Part shown: positions 23,101 to 34,500 of the stretch, piece by piece
How the letters are laid out: every line of letters begins with the position of its first letter
How positions within the stretch are numbered: position 1 is the stretch's first letter
Source of the DNA: Membranipora membranacea
Taxonomy: Eukaryota > Bryozoa > Gymnolaemata > Cheilostomatida > Membraniporidae
DNA: 64,000 nt
Assembly (NCBI GenBank): GCA_914767715.1
Contig: OU612073.1
Span: forward strand, 2,666,001-2,730,000
Direction of reading: 5' to 3'
Position numbers and translations under genes: made by a program
Notes under the pieces: generated by a model
Told to the model about the DNA's origin: nothing
The model's database searches: none
Seen by the model: only the letters and a program-made list of their open reading frames with translations

Positions 23101-26100
23101 AACAGCCAGCGAATATCTCTCTTCAAAAATCACTTGATCTCAATTAGTTTGGGTGTAAGGCAAAGTGCTCAAAACAAAAAAATAAATAACAATGGGAAGG
23201 AGACTTCTTTTATGATTCGTACTTAGATTTCAGAGTCAGTCTGGTTCTAGCAGGGAGGGTGGGAGGTATATCCCACCCTCCCTGGTTCTAAATTAGGATT
23301 CAGTCCAACAATCCGAAGTTGTCTACTCAAAACAAAACATGAACAGATAACTCCACCAATAACAAACCAAAACTCATGAGCCAATCAAAACAAAACCTAA
23401 ACACATGCACATGAGTCCATTTAGAAAGGTACAAAAATAGTGATACATGAATAGATAAAAACACTGAAGCATTATCCAACTCCACCAATAATACAGAGCT
23501 CATTGTTTGCCTAAATCCCAGGCTAGTCTGGTTCCCAAACCCTAATCCTTAGAATCAATCCAATTGTATAACTATAACATAACATAACACATTCCATTGC
23601 TTTACTAGGATCAAATAGTAGGTCGATTAGAAAACCAGAAACCTAAAAAGCAGACCATACCAACAAAGAAACCAGTTGGGGAGCTCCCAACAGCTAGAGG
23701 TTCACCCCCAGCAGCAAGAGGTATACCCCCAGCAGCAAGAGGTATACCCCCAGCAGCAAGAGGTATACCCCCAGCAGCTAGACCCCAGCGAGGCTCCCGT
23801 GACCTTGACACTGTGATTGGAAGCGGCAACAGACAACACACCGATTCTAGACCGTTGATTTATACGCTTAAGGCTCAAGGCATTAGGCTCAAAGGTCGGT
23901 ACATGGCTGTTTAAATTACATCTTATTCTTGTTCGTCTTGTCTACCGTTCGCATGAAAAGCAGGGCTAAACTCACTGATGAAAGCATGTGCATGTAGAGG
24001 TGCTTTGTATCAGAGAAATCTTACCTTGCGACATCCTAAAATATATTTTTTTTATCATGTGTATATTTTATCACGGTATGATTTTATGCCAGAATGTCTC
24101 TTGAGCAGCACAGTGACTTTTAGCTGGCAACTAAGAGTTAAACTGACTTCCCCTGATTGCCCAGGTTTTGAATTGTTCATAGCGGCAGGGTGGCGTAGCG
24201 GTTAGGTTCGAGCATCTCAATATGAGAGTTGCACGTTCGAATCCCGGTCACTACCCATGCTGCTAATAGAGGTGAGCTCTTCAATCATGTACAAGGGTGC
24301 GCTAAATAGATGAGCTTTATCATGATCTTAATATAAGCATATTGTCATTGGCCCCAAAAGGGGCGCTGAATAGAAAACATAGTGTATATATATATATATA
24401 TCTATGCAATGTAGTATCTAACGTTGACGTAATATTGATATTGTTTTAGAGGGAAAGCTAGATGGCCAAGACCTATTCAAGAACTCGAAACCTCTTAATA
24501 TATTTAACCCTAGCAAATGGAATGCGGACAATGAAGCAAGTGAGTATGAATACACACTGACTTTTTGTAGAGAGTTGAGGCCTCCATAAGACTTTTTTTC
24601 CTTGGAAAATGACAATTTCAGCAAATTGAATAAAAATTCTTTTTAGAATGTCTCTTGATTATATATATATATCAATATAGATATAGCCATTATTTAGGTA
24701 TTATATACCAGTGTTCATGTCTTTGGCTGTGATTCCATAATTTTTGGATTTCTGGAGAGTGCTTGCAGTTACTCTAATCCGTTGTTAATCATTTACTTAA
24801 CTCATTTTGATCTCCGATCTACTTCTGAAAACAGTTACCATCCGAAATTTTGTCACACGCAAAACTTGGACTAAGATTGCTTCAATGTCACAAACATCAC
24901 ATTTATGACTTCCTATCCTACAAAGCTTCCATGAGGCTCATATAATCCAATGTAATACAGCATTTACATTCCGCACTGTATTGGGTAAAGACGTTTCTAC
25001 AAAACTCAATTAGAGTTCTTTTGGATCAAAAAGTCAAGAAGCTGATCAACCTAGGATTATTTTGGGTATAATAGAGAACTAAGCGAATCAATCCAATCAT
25101 CCCATAGGAATAAAAAAACTGATGTTTGCTTAATACCCATAGATATAAAAACGGGGTTTTTATATCTATGTCAATACCTTATTAGCTTTTGATGAGTTAA
25201 TTTCGGAGCTGTAGATCCTTTTCTCGCAACTTTTACAGTTAGTGATAGAAATACAATCAATCAGATCAGATTGAATCAATTAACTTCACCTGATTTTTTG
25301 TTTTACTTCAGAGACGGTGCCATTGTCTGATGGATGGAAGCAGTATTTTGCAGACCAGCTAGCACATGCCCATGCAATGCCTCACAATGGGTTCGAAGAA
25401 GCCATCAAACTTACCAAGGAAGGAAAGCTGTGGCAGTTCCCTATAGATAATGAGCAAGGTATGGCGACAAATATGCTTTGTTGCCGAACAACTTGCATGA
25501 ATGACTCTAGTTTGAGCCCCTAAACTTTTGACCAACCCACCCCCAGCCAACGGCCTCCTGTACCTGGTATCAATTACTTGCTGGGGTGCCTTTGCATAAT
25601 GTCCCTCTCCCGTGTCTGTATGTTTTTAGTTGAAGTTGCCCTCTCTTTGATTGCCTATGGCCAAGAGAGCATAACACCTCATTTCATACATTTTGTGAGC
25701 ATGAAATACGAGCTTGTGAAGTGATGAATAATCCTGAACTGAAGTTTCCCTGTTCTATATAAATCAATCATCAATCAATCAATACAAATCAAGCTAAATA
25801 GGAGGCAGACTTCTGGAAAAAAAATTTTCTGGATAGCGGGAAATGTAAAGTAGCTTGTGAAAATGATGAATAACTCTGAACTGTTCACGTTCTATACAAA
25901 TTATTAAACTGACAAACAAGCTTATTAGGAAGCAGACTTCTGGAATGGAATTGTCAAAGACCAGATAGTCCCTTAGCATGCTCGTAGCTGCAGTTTATAA
26001 TGTCTGAAATGTCAGTTGACTCATCCATAATATCCACAGTCAGGGTTTTTTCTAAATGGTTCAAGGCAATGCATTCATACACATTCATGGAGCGCATTAA

Positions 26101-26473
26101 AGTTCAACGTCCCAAAATTACCCAACTGCGGTCTTGGCATATGTAATATCTTCTTGCACTTTACTTTCACTTTACTTCAAATATTGGTGTTTCAATTCAA
26201 ACTTTGCACTGTTATTTTACTTTAGGTATGGATGATGAGAATGCTACCCCCTTCTATGAACATGTCTTCTTGGACAAACACCTTGGCGCCTTCCCTAAGA
26301 CCGGACCGATCCGTGGGTTCATGGAGCTAGTTATACTGGGTCTGGGAAAGAACCCTCATCTGAGTGTGAAGGAGAAAACTGATCACATTAAATGGTTTGA
26401 AGAGTATTTCAGGGAGAAGCAGCCACTAGTACCTTCCCAAGAACTTTTAGCGGAGTTTGAGAAAGACAAGTGA
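20178..26473 (+). CDS. MRPS31: Mitochondrial small-subunit ribosomal protein mS31
   Basis: mS31 is an animal-specific protein of the mitochondrial 28S subunit. Ten exons: 20178-20194, 20648-20758, 21113-21277, 21871-21901, 22164-22328, 22631-22792, 23609-23894, 24450-24539, 25312-25458, 26226-26473. They total 1422 nt or 473 residues, all in phase. The N terminus [16 protein letters not shown] is basic and Arg-rich without acidic residues, fitting mitochondrial import. The middle is charged and low in complexity; the conserved C-terminal half has [35 protein letters not shown] and [16 protein letters not shown], the hallmarks of the family. It is longer than the human protein (about 395), mainly from the Lys-rich middle and a 7-residue tandem repeat (ARGIPPA). 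The 17-nt first exon was chosen for its good ATG context and GTGAGT donor in phase. AATAAA at 26598 ends the gene. Confidence 0.93.
23252..23283. repeat. 13-bp inverted repeat in MRPS31 intron
   Basis: AGGGAGGGTGGGA (23252-23264) pairs with TCCCACCCTCCCT (23271-23283) across GGTATA. The hairpin is flanked on both sides by CTGGTTCTA, which looks like a target-site duplication or a longer imperfect repeat. Confidence 0.8.
23692..23779 (+). repeat. MRPS31: 21-bp coding tandem repeat in MRPS31
   Basis: Four tandem copies of a 21-bp unit (GCAAGAGGTATACCCCCAGC plus A, the first copy diverged) encode repeats of ARGIPPA, the first reading ARGSPPA. The three inner copies are identical at the DNA level, so expansion is recent. 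Confidence 0.9.
24188..24376 (+). repeat. tRNA-derived SINE in MRPS31 intron
   Basis: The 69-base head (24188-24256) folds roughly like a tRNA. It has an A box TGGCGTAGCGG at 24191, a B box GTTCGAATCCC at 24235, a partly pairing acceptor stem (GGGT/ACCC) and a 7-base loop reading AATATGA in the anticodon position. U33 is missing and the acceptor stem has mismatches, so a working tRNA is unlikely. A non-tRNA body with GGCCCCAAAAGGGGCGCTGAATAG follows, then an AT microsatellite, as is usual for SINE tails. Confidence 0.7.
25138..25170. repeat. Perfect 15-bp hairpin in MRPS31 intron
   Basis: CATAGATATAAAAAC (25138-25152) and GTTTTTATATCTATG (25156-25170) are perfect inverted copies with a 3-base GGG loop. 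Confidence 0.9.
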
Positions 26474-26597
26474 TCCGTTTTCTGACAGATTTGGTTTTAT
26501 CAATTAGTGTTTTATGAGAAATGGCTGCTGCTGACTTGGAATTTTTGACTGATGCAAGTTATTTGTCTCCGATATAGACAAGCGTCTTTGTTTGGAA

Positions 26598-26603
26598 AAT
26601 AAA
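26598..26603 (+). terminator. MRPS31: Polyadenylation signal AATAAA of MRPS31
   Basis: AATAAA lies 125 bases after the MRPS31 stop codon on the same strand, a normal 3' UTR distance. Confidence 0.7.
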
Positions 26604-27775
26604 ACAGTGCCAACTTCTTATAATACTACCTCGATGCAATGTTTGTTACTGAAATACGCGACCAAAACAAATAATACAATAAATGTGTGAAAAGTGTAAA
26701 AAAATAACAATAAAAACTAAATTGTATATCTGTTCTCTATTGAAGAGAATCACATGCTACGAAAAAATATCTTGTGATAGACCCTAAAATATAAACTCAG
26801 AGCAGATGCTCATAGATAGAGTGGCTAGATCTTTTGATCCATGTTGCCAGCGTTGGAATTGCCCCCCTCTACTGAGTACTGACATGATGACGGTCAGTAG
26901 AGGGGGGCAATTCCAACGCTGGGAAAATGAATCAAACTTGATCTATAGATTGGCAGGGTTACCAGTAGTGGTTAGTTTGCTAGTCCAGTGGCGGTAGTTG
27001 ACAAGTGATTGCAGACAAAGAAGAGAAAGTTTGAGATTCATGACCTTGACCCTCAAGACCTCTTCAGTTATTTGGATAGAATTGGCAGATTTCTGACAGA
27101 TAATCGTAATTCAGAAAATAAATTCCACTGTACTTATTTATATATAACTTGTGATCTTTTACACTTAGCTCTCATCTGATTGTGTGTTGGATAGGTCTAA
27201 ATATGAAACTGACCAATCACATTGTTCAACAAACCAGAACACAAACTAGAAACAAGGAGTTTCGTGTTACTCCTTGCTAGAACTAGGTGAGATAACTTCT
27301 CATATGGCAACTGGGGGTACACATAGATGATGGACATGTCAAATAAAGTATGTCTAATAAAATTCTACCTGAGATTAATATTGAATATAAATTAAAGCTA
27401 TGCCAAAGTTATCAATTTGGAAAATGTTTGCAATACTCTCGGTTCTACAGTTTGCTTGTCTGACTGAAAAGATGTCACTGAACAAGAACATGGAATGTAT
27501 TTCAGTCTTTCCTTTCCTTACTGAGAGCTAGCGATGACCACATGCTGAGTTAAGTACGATGACCCATTGGCCTTGTCATGAGTAAGGGTGTGGTCGGATA
27601 ACTCCGATTTAGCTCCGAGCTGGAAGTTGGTGCTAGTTGTCCTTCTATGACAGAATTCATCTATCTTGTCCGCTGAGCACAGGATGGTCGGATCAGTGGG
27701 TTAGAGACTATGATTGTTGTTGGCTTCTGTAGTACCACCAGAGCGAGGCTCTAGGGTCTCTCACTTTGTCTGGTA
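26604..27775. other. Convergent intergenic region with a perfect 29-bp inverted repeat
   Basis: No gene is seen between the 3' ends of MRPS31 and the C1QTNF12-like gene. The stretch should hold the 3' UTR of the latter, but no clear AATAAA on minus was found. Its main feature is the inverted repeat at 26847-26922. Confidence 0.5.
26847..26922. repeat. Perfect 29-bp inverted repeat
   Basis: The left arm 26847-26875 (beginning CCAGCGTTGGAATTG) and the right arm 26894-26922 (ending CAATTCCAACGCTGG) are exact reverse complements over 29 bases with an 18-base spacer. The arms include a run of six C/G and are much more GC-rich than the surroundings. Confidence 0.95.
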
Positions 27776-28465
27776 TCACACACTTAACATTATCCCTGTC
27801 ATAAGAGAGCCTGCCTTGACTTCTACCATCCTCCGACACGAGTTAATTACATTCACTGTTATATAGTCTGTATTCTGAAACAAGATTTCAGTATCGTTAT
27901 AAACAAAGTGTTCTTAGGCATGAAAATAAATCTGAAATAATATTGTAAGCACAGTTCATAGCTTCAAGAATAAGTGATCCAGTATGATGTCTCAAAGTTT
28001 TCTTTTCGTGGGGAGCAGCTTTTAAAACAAATGTATATTTCAAGCAGGTTAAAAAAAATAAATTGGGCTATTCAGCAAACTGTCTAGGTCTATGTATGCT
28101 CATACATTTGTAAATTTAATGCGGGTGTTATGCTATTATTAATGTTAGGTTTATTTTGCCTCCTCTCAACGGACCACAAGATAGGAAACGACTCCAAATT
28201 ATGGCAATAATATTAATCAATCTTGAGCTACTTTATCCTATTAATATAAAATACTTACTTTAAGTTGTAGCATGGTGGTAAGTTGAACAGTAAAATATCT
28301 CTGTCTGCTATCCATCGAATGTACAAACTGTGTTATCACTTCTTGATCCTTACTGCAAAGGAAATAAACAAACTTCATGTCAGTCACTGTGCATGGATGT
28401 AGGTAGCCCTTGCAACAACGCTGCAGTTATATGTGAACATAAATGAGAGAACTGGTATATTTTGA

Positions 28466-28506
<41 letters not shown>

Positions 28507-31500
28507 TACAGGAGACACACAGGGTGTAATGGGGAGGTGTAGCGATTGCAACAAATCATCATATTGTTGTTTCCAAATAATACAGAAAAAAACTGACGAA
28601 TTTTCTTAGCCTACACCTCATACTCAGACCTCTTTATTGCCTGAACGCAAAGGTCATTTATTATATTATTATCATTATATATTATAATTATATATTATTC
28701 ATTATATTATATTGTTCAATAACAGTCTATCTTACCTATTTTCATTTGTGCACAGATCATTGAGACAGAATCGCACTTCTATGTAGTTATTCCGCGAATC
28801 TTTAGCGTATTCCACTCGGTGACTTGAGTGAAAGTTTAGTGTAGTAGTAAACTGGTATATTCCGTCTTTGTCAACTCTGAATTTCCCATCCATACCATAC
28901 TCTGCTGGAACGCCGCGCAATGAGTCATAAGGCTTCCCAGTCTAAAAACAATCAGTATCGACAGTAAACTTTTGTGTAGTATAAATTATTGTGTAGTAAA
29001 ATTATTGTCTAGTATAAATTTGATATTCATGGTTTTGTGATTTATTGGAAAATTCTTTTATCATATTATTATGGGACATATTTTTTCCCAATTATTAAAA
29101 ACCATAAATATCAAATTTATACTATACACTAATTTATGATTATTTTTCGATCAGGAAGTGTAGGACGTTGTCTATCTGAAGAGCTGAAGAGACACATTGT
29201 TTATGGCCCGGCCATCAAGAGAAATATGTCTTTTTGTTGCCAGAATTTTAATATTCAAGTTTTAATGGCGACAGATAGGCTGATCCCCCTAATAAATGGC
29301 AATAATATCTATTGTGCATATCATTGCCCAAATCTGGCTGAAAACTTTCAATTATGCAAAACAATATCATTTTCAAGGGCATGCTGTGATTGACAATCGC
29401 TAAAAGTGATTTGGCGACAGTGACAGTATTCTATTTTCAAGTGTCTCGGGAAACTAACTGCACTTTCTGATGCTAGGGTTTCAAAACAAGCACGGCAGAA
29501 ACCTAAAAATATCTCACAATTAATCTAAGAGCACAGACTTGGAGTTGGGTGGAGTTAATGGCCCTTGGAGCGCTTAAACTGGAGTCTGAGCACTTAAACT
29601 GGAGTTTGAGCGCTTAGACTATCTTGTTGTGTCACTTACCAGTTGTAATCGACTAAGTTGTACCACCTTGCCGGGTGATATGGGCGTACCATCGAGTAGT
29701 TTGGTTGTGAATACTGTAGGTGACCTGTTTATTGTACGTACTTTATCCTGCACTCCGGGATAGAAGTTTGATAAAGCCTCACTGTCCAAGTCATCCACAT
29801 CACAAGATGGGCACTGAAAAAAAGAGAAGATATAAATTATATTTATATACACTTTACATTTTATTATGTATAGATATAAATATATAAATATTTCTTTTGC
29901 AATTGTATTCAAATTGAAAAGACCGGAAGACTTTAAAAACATTTTATAAATACTTCAATAAATGAATAGGCTCCAAACGGAAAAGCTGTCTAAATTTGGA
30001 GATATATTCTTCGAAACAAATCCTATTGTTTCTCCTGAAATGCTGATGAATACAAGAGTACATTTATCATCCGGATGAATTCTAAATATACTTCAAGTCA
30101 GAACTTGGCCACATATAGATATCAACAAGGGAAAGCATCATACAAACCTTGGCTTTTATAATTTTTCTGGCTTTTTTATTTGCTGCTTGCTTGACCATTT
30201 TCTTGAATTCTCTGACCATGTCATCTTTAGTGATTTCAGCACCGGCTGGGCCTCTGGGTCCGGGAGGTCCTCGCTGTAATATAAACATATTAGTAAAGTA
30301 AAAATGTATTACAACAATAACAATCAGTAATAAAAGAAAAACTGATTATTTTATATTGTATAACCTTTAAATTATACCACCATTAGGCATATTTAAATTG
30401 ATATAAAGATGGGAATCAGAGCAATGTACAAAATCATTCAGTTTGGAGAAAATGAAAATGGGGTACTACGGTATTCGTTCAAGTTTTCCGACATTTGGCG
30501 GCTTATCTTTAGAGGGAGCGCAACTTAAAATGCATCGAAATAAGATCAAGTTCTTTGATGGGTAAACTTTGCTGTACAGTAATGTGGGTTTTTTCAGCAG
30601 AGAGTTTCATCGGCGCCCATAACCATCTATTTCAGTCTTTTGAAAAAAAGATATCTTCTGTCAATGAACAGGAGAGGTTACTCCAAAAAAGGAATTCAAA
30701 TGTTTATGAATCAGGGTCTTAGGGTCTTAGGGTCTATTGGTACTACTACTTATCCATCTAGGTAAGGTAAGGTACTGAAATCTACCAGGTCATCGGGTTC
30801 CAGCTACTATTTTTGGCTCATCTCGCAACGGTTACAGCATCAAAACTGAATATTTTTCATGAGTCAACGTGATTGCAAATAAAATCAGTCTGCATTCGCT
30901 GTATATAAGATTAATTTATGAGTGCATCACTGACTCAGAACCACACGTCAGCGCTGCTATAGGATCGTAATGTAGGCATAGAATACGCGATGACTCGTTT
31001 GGAGTCATCAAATGGTATGGAGGTTTTTCGACAGGTGATGAAGCACCAACTGACTAGCGATCCCACTATTCTATGGCTCAATTTGTACCAGCATGACGTG
31101 ATGTTGCCTGATATTTTTGAACATAAATTTAAATCAAAAGAAATGAAAAAATCTTCAGATTGGATAGAGCAGGAACAAATTTAAAATTAATTTAAAACAT
31201 AAAACATTCCAAACAAAAGATCTTCACATCATTTCATGAGAAAAATAATAAAAGTTTACTTCTCACAGAACAGGGTTAAGAATTGGGACTAAAATTCACA
31301 ATTGATGTGTGAGAATTAGGATTTCACTTATCTGACATGGTATGACTAGTTTAATTTCCCATCGGTAAAAAACCTCCAAATTACGCTTGAAAATGACAGA
31401 ACATAGAAATACCGCTCACATCAAATCAGTCAGGATACCTTTGAAGTCATGGGAAAGTAACAATAGGTGACAATCGTGAATATTTTATGTTAATACAAGA

Positions 31501-34500
31501 GTGTTAGCCTCTCAGGATGACTCTATATACTTGGACCTGAGTGTTCATTTAATCAGTGTTGGGCCCTTCCTTCGTAATGCCTTCGTACCCCAAAATTTAT
31601 GCAAATACCGAACTAGACGCATTTGGAGTTTCCTTAAAATAGAACCGCTGCCACTTAAATGAAAGAGAAACCTAGATCATTGCTGACTACGCCTTTTTAA
31701 AAAAATAGGCGTAGCCCTTTTTGTGTGTAATTAGCAGTCTGAATTCACCTCTGAAAGCAGGATGTTCGGGAATTGGCTGTGTAAAACGTTAAATGGTGAA
31801 TGTGTGTTCAAACTTAAGACATGTTTTTCATAGTGTTTTGAAATATCCTGCCTCGTCTAGAAGGGCATGCTGGTAGTATATCAGTTCATTCATCCTCCTG
31901 GAAAAATCAATTAACCTCGCTCAATGTTAAATCAACACTAGCAGGAGATCTATGTGCCCCCCTCAAAGTACCTATATTAGAACATTGTGGATCACAGACT
32001 ATTTTTCTGAATGATTACGATGTAGTAAATAACAATAAACATCAAGTTCCCATTTTGAATTTCCGCAAACAGATTTTATGGTGCTGTGACTGTACAGGGT
32101 AGCCAAGCAGGCACCAAACTGTCCTTAAAACAAGAGTGTCACTCAGTTTTATTATGCAGTTGTGAAGGCTAGAGACCATAGTTACACACATGTAAACATA
32201 GGCGAGCTGATGTACCCATTTATATTGCCTGTCATAACATGATGTAACATTGGATACTCTCGCATAGAGACCCACTTATTTATCTCAAGAATGTTTACTA
32301 CATCGTCTGCAAGGTATTTTAATTACTATTGTCAGAGGAGCTGCGCTAGCGCCAACCCTCATCTACGCATGAATGGGGAAAAGTCGATTATAGTAGGTTT
32401 GTCATTGTTTAGGAGTTACCCCCTCTGGTATCCGTAGCAGAACGTCAACCGGAGATATGGGCTAGGCATTTGTGGCGCTTCGTTGTCTGAGGATGAGGTA
32501 TACGCCCAAGGGTGCTGGGGGCCGATAGCTCACCATCCCAGAGTGTGTAGAAACCCGAAATACTTCAGCTAACGGCCCAACAGGTGATCGGGGCACTTAA
32601 CTAGGCTGAGATTTTCTTCTATACTCACCAATAACTGCTGTTGGTCATTATTTTTTCGGTTATATTTTGGTTGAGTGTTTTTGGCGTTATTTTGTTGTAG
32701 TAAATTCCACGTTATCATCGACTGCTCATCCGGGGAATATCTATCTTTTCTCTGAAAACAGAAAAAACGAAATAACAGCTGTCAAAATTTAAATACTTTC
32801 TACCTGACAAATAGGAGTGAATGATTGTTGGCCAATAAAGAAAATTCATCAAATTTGTCAATAACAGAATCATGTCTCTAGTTTGAAATTCGCCTAACCT
32901 ATACATTGATGTCAGTTGTCAGCGGAAAACAAAAAGGCTAAGGTCATTCTATTGATCAATCAGTAATTCACTTTCCTATTTGGAGGAGTCGAGGCACCAG
33001 CATAATTCTTAAATCAAGACAACAAATACTAATGCATTATTTATCAAAAGGGCATTTGACAAGAGAGGATAACCTAATTTGCAGTGCTTAACCCTCAACA
33101 ACGTCATTGATAGTGACTGCGCGCTAATGACCACCCGCTAAGTTACAATGATCAAGTGTAGGAATCCCAGACTAAATGGAAGCAGGCATGACTGTTAGCA
33201 TAGACACTGGAAGTGGTGTCTCCCTGTTAATAAGTCTGATTACTAGTTATGTCTAGGTTTTAGGGCTACATTTATTTATCTCCTATAGACTCAAAGCGAT
33301 CAGGGCGCTGTAACAATGCCAATTAATCCTCTGTTACAACATCAGCATAGGCAGATCAAAACACACTCGCTCAACATAGTTCATGGTCCATTCAATTTAG
33401 TGGCTAGAAGCATAGTAATAGTGTACCAATAGACCACTGATTGGATGTAAATAACAATCTTCTAATAGCGCCTTACATACACATTAGAACACAGGAGGGG
33501 CCCCAGAATATTATCATCATGGCATCATCTTTGAATTTGGAGGCAAAATTGAGCACAAAATTTGAGCATATCCAGAGAGGCCAACAAATAACAATGGTAT
33601 CGGCAAAAGTACAAAGAGCATAAAGAGCCTAAGAAGGTCCAGTTGGTGCTCGGCAGGCCTGGCTGCCTTCCTACCCCTTACAAATTCCACTATGATGAGA
33701 CACATCATAGCTTCAATAAAGTTACTGATATTTCTGCCATGCCAACATACCAATATAGTAACTTTTCATTCCATTTGTAATATTAATGCTTATTTGAGGA
33801 GCAGATACTTTGTTAGCGCGAGACATCAATCCTGAGGAATTTGATGGATGGTTTTAGATTTGTGGTGTGGCAAGACCCTCCCGATGTTCCTCCGTCATGG
33901 ACTGATGATCTCACACTGTACATACTTTCATTATATCGTGTTGGGTTGTCCAGCGCTCGTTCAATTACTGTCCATCAATCATAATACATGGTTGGCTGGT
34001 GGTCCGTGGATTAAGTAGTTCAATGTGATAATTATTTGCTACTATTATGACATTGCTAATTAGCATTATCTGATAACATCAAGTTTATTGCTTAAACAAA
34101 ACGAGAAGTGCTCCAACCATCGTGGTGTGTGCCAGAAATTCGGTTTTATAGACATTATGTTCTATTTTTGTGCCGATTGACTGCATTGCAATTTATTTTA
34201 GCCTTTTAACCTCCAGGTCATGGCTGACAAAGTTTTCCAGGTTTGTGAGTAATAGCTTGTAATGTTGTTGACGGCAGCATTATACCAAACAGCATCTAGC
34301 GAGGTGCTGCCTGCGCTAGAAATTAATATACAGTAAATATGATATCTGAATAATATTGTGAATTGATTTCTTGTCCATGGCGTCTACTATACTTGTTATG
34401 ATGACTCAACATCCAGATTAGTCTGAGCCCCAGACCTTTGCCCCTCGCCCGACGGCCACCCGGCGAAGGTAGCTGCCGCATGGATGGCAATACTAAAGCT

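Noticed and set aside
24188-24256. Functional tRNA gene
   Set aside because: U33 is missing, the acceptor stem is mismatched and a SINE body follows.
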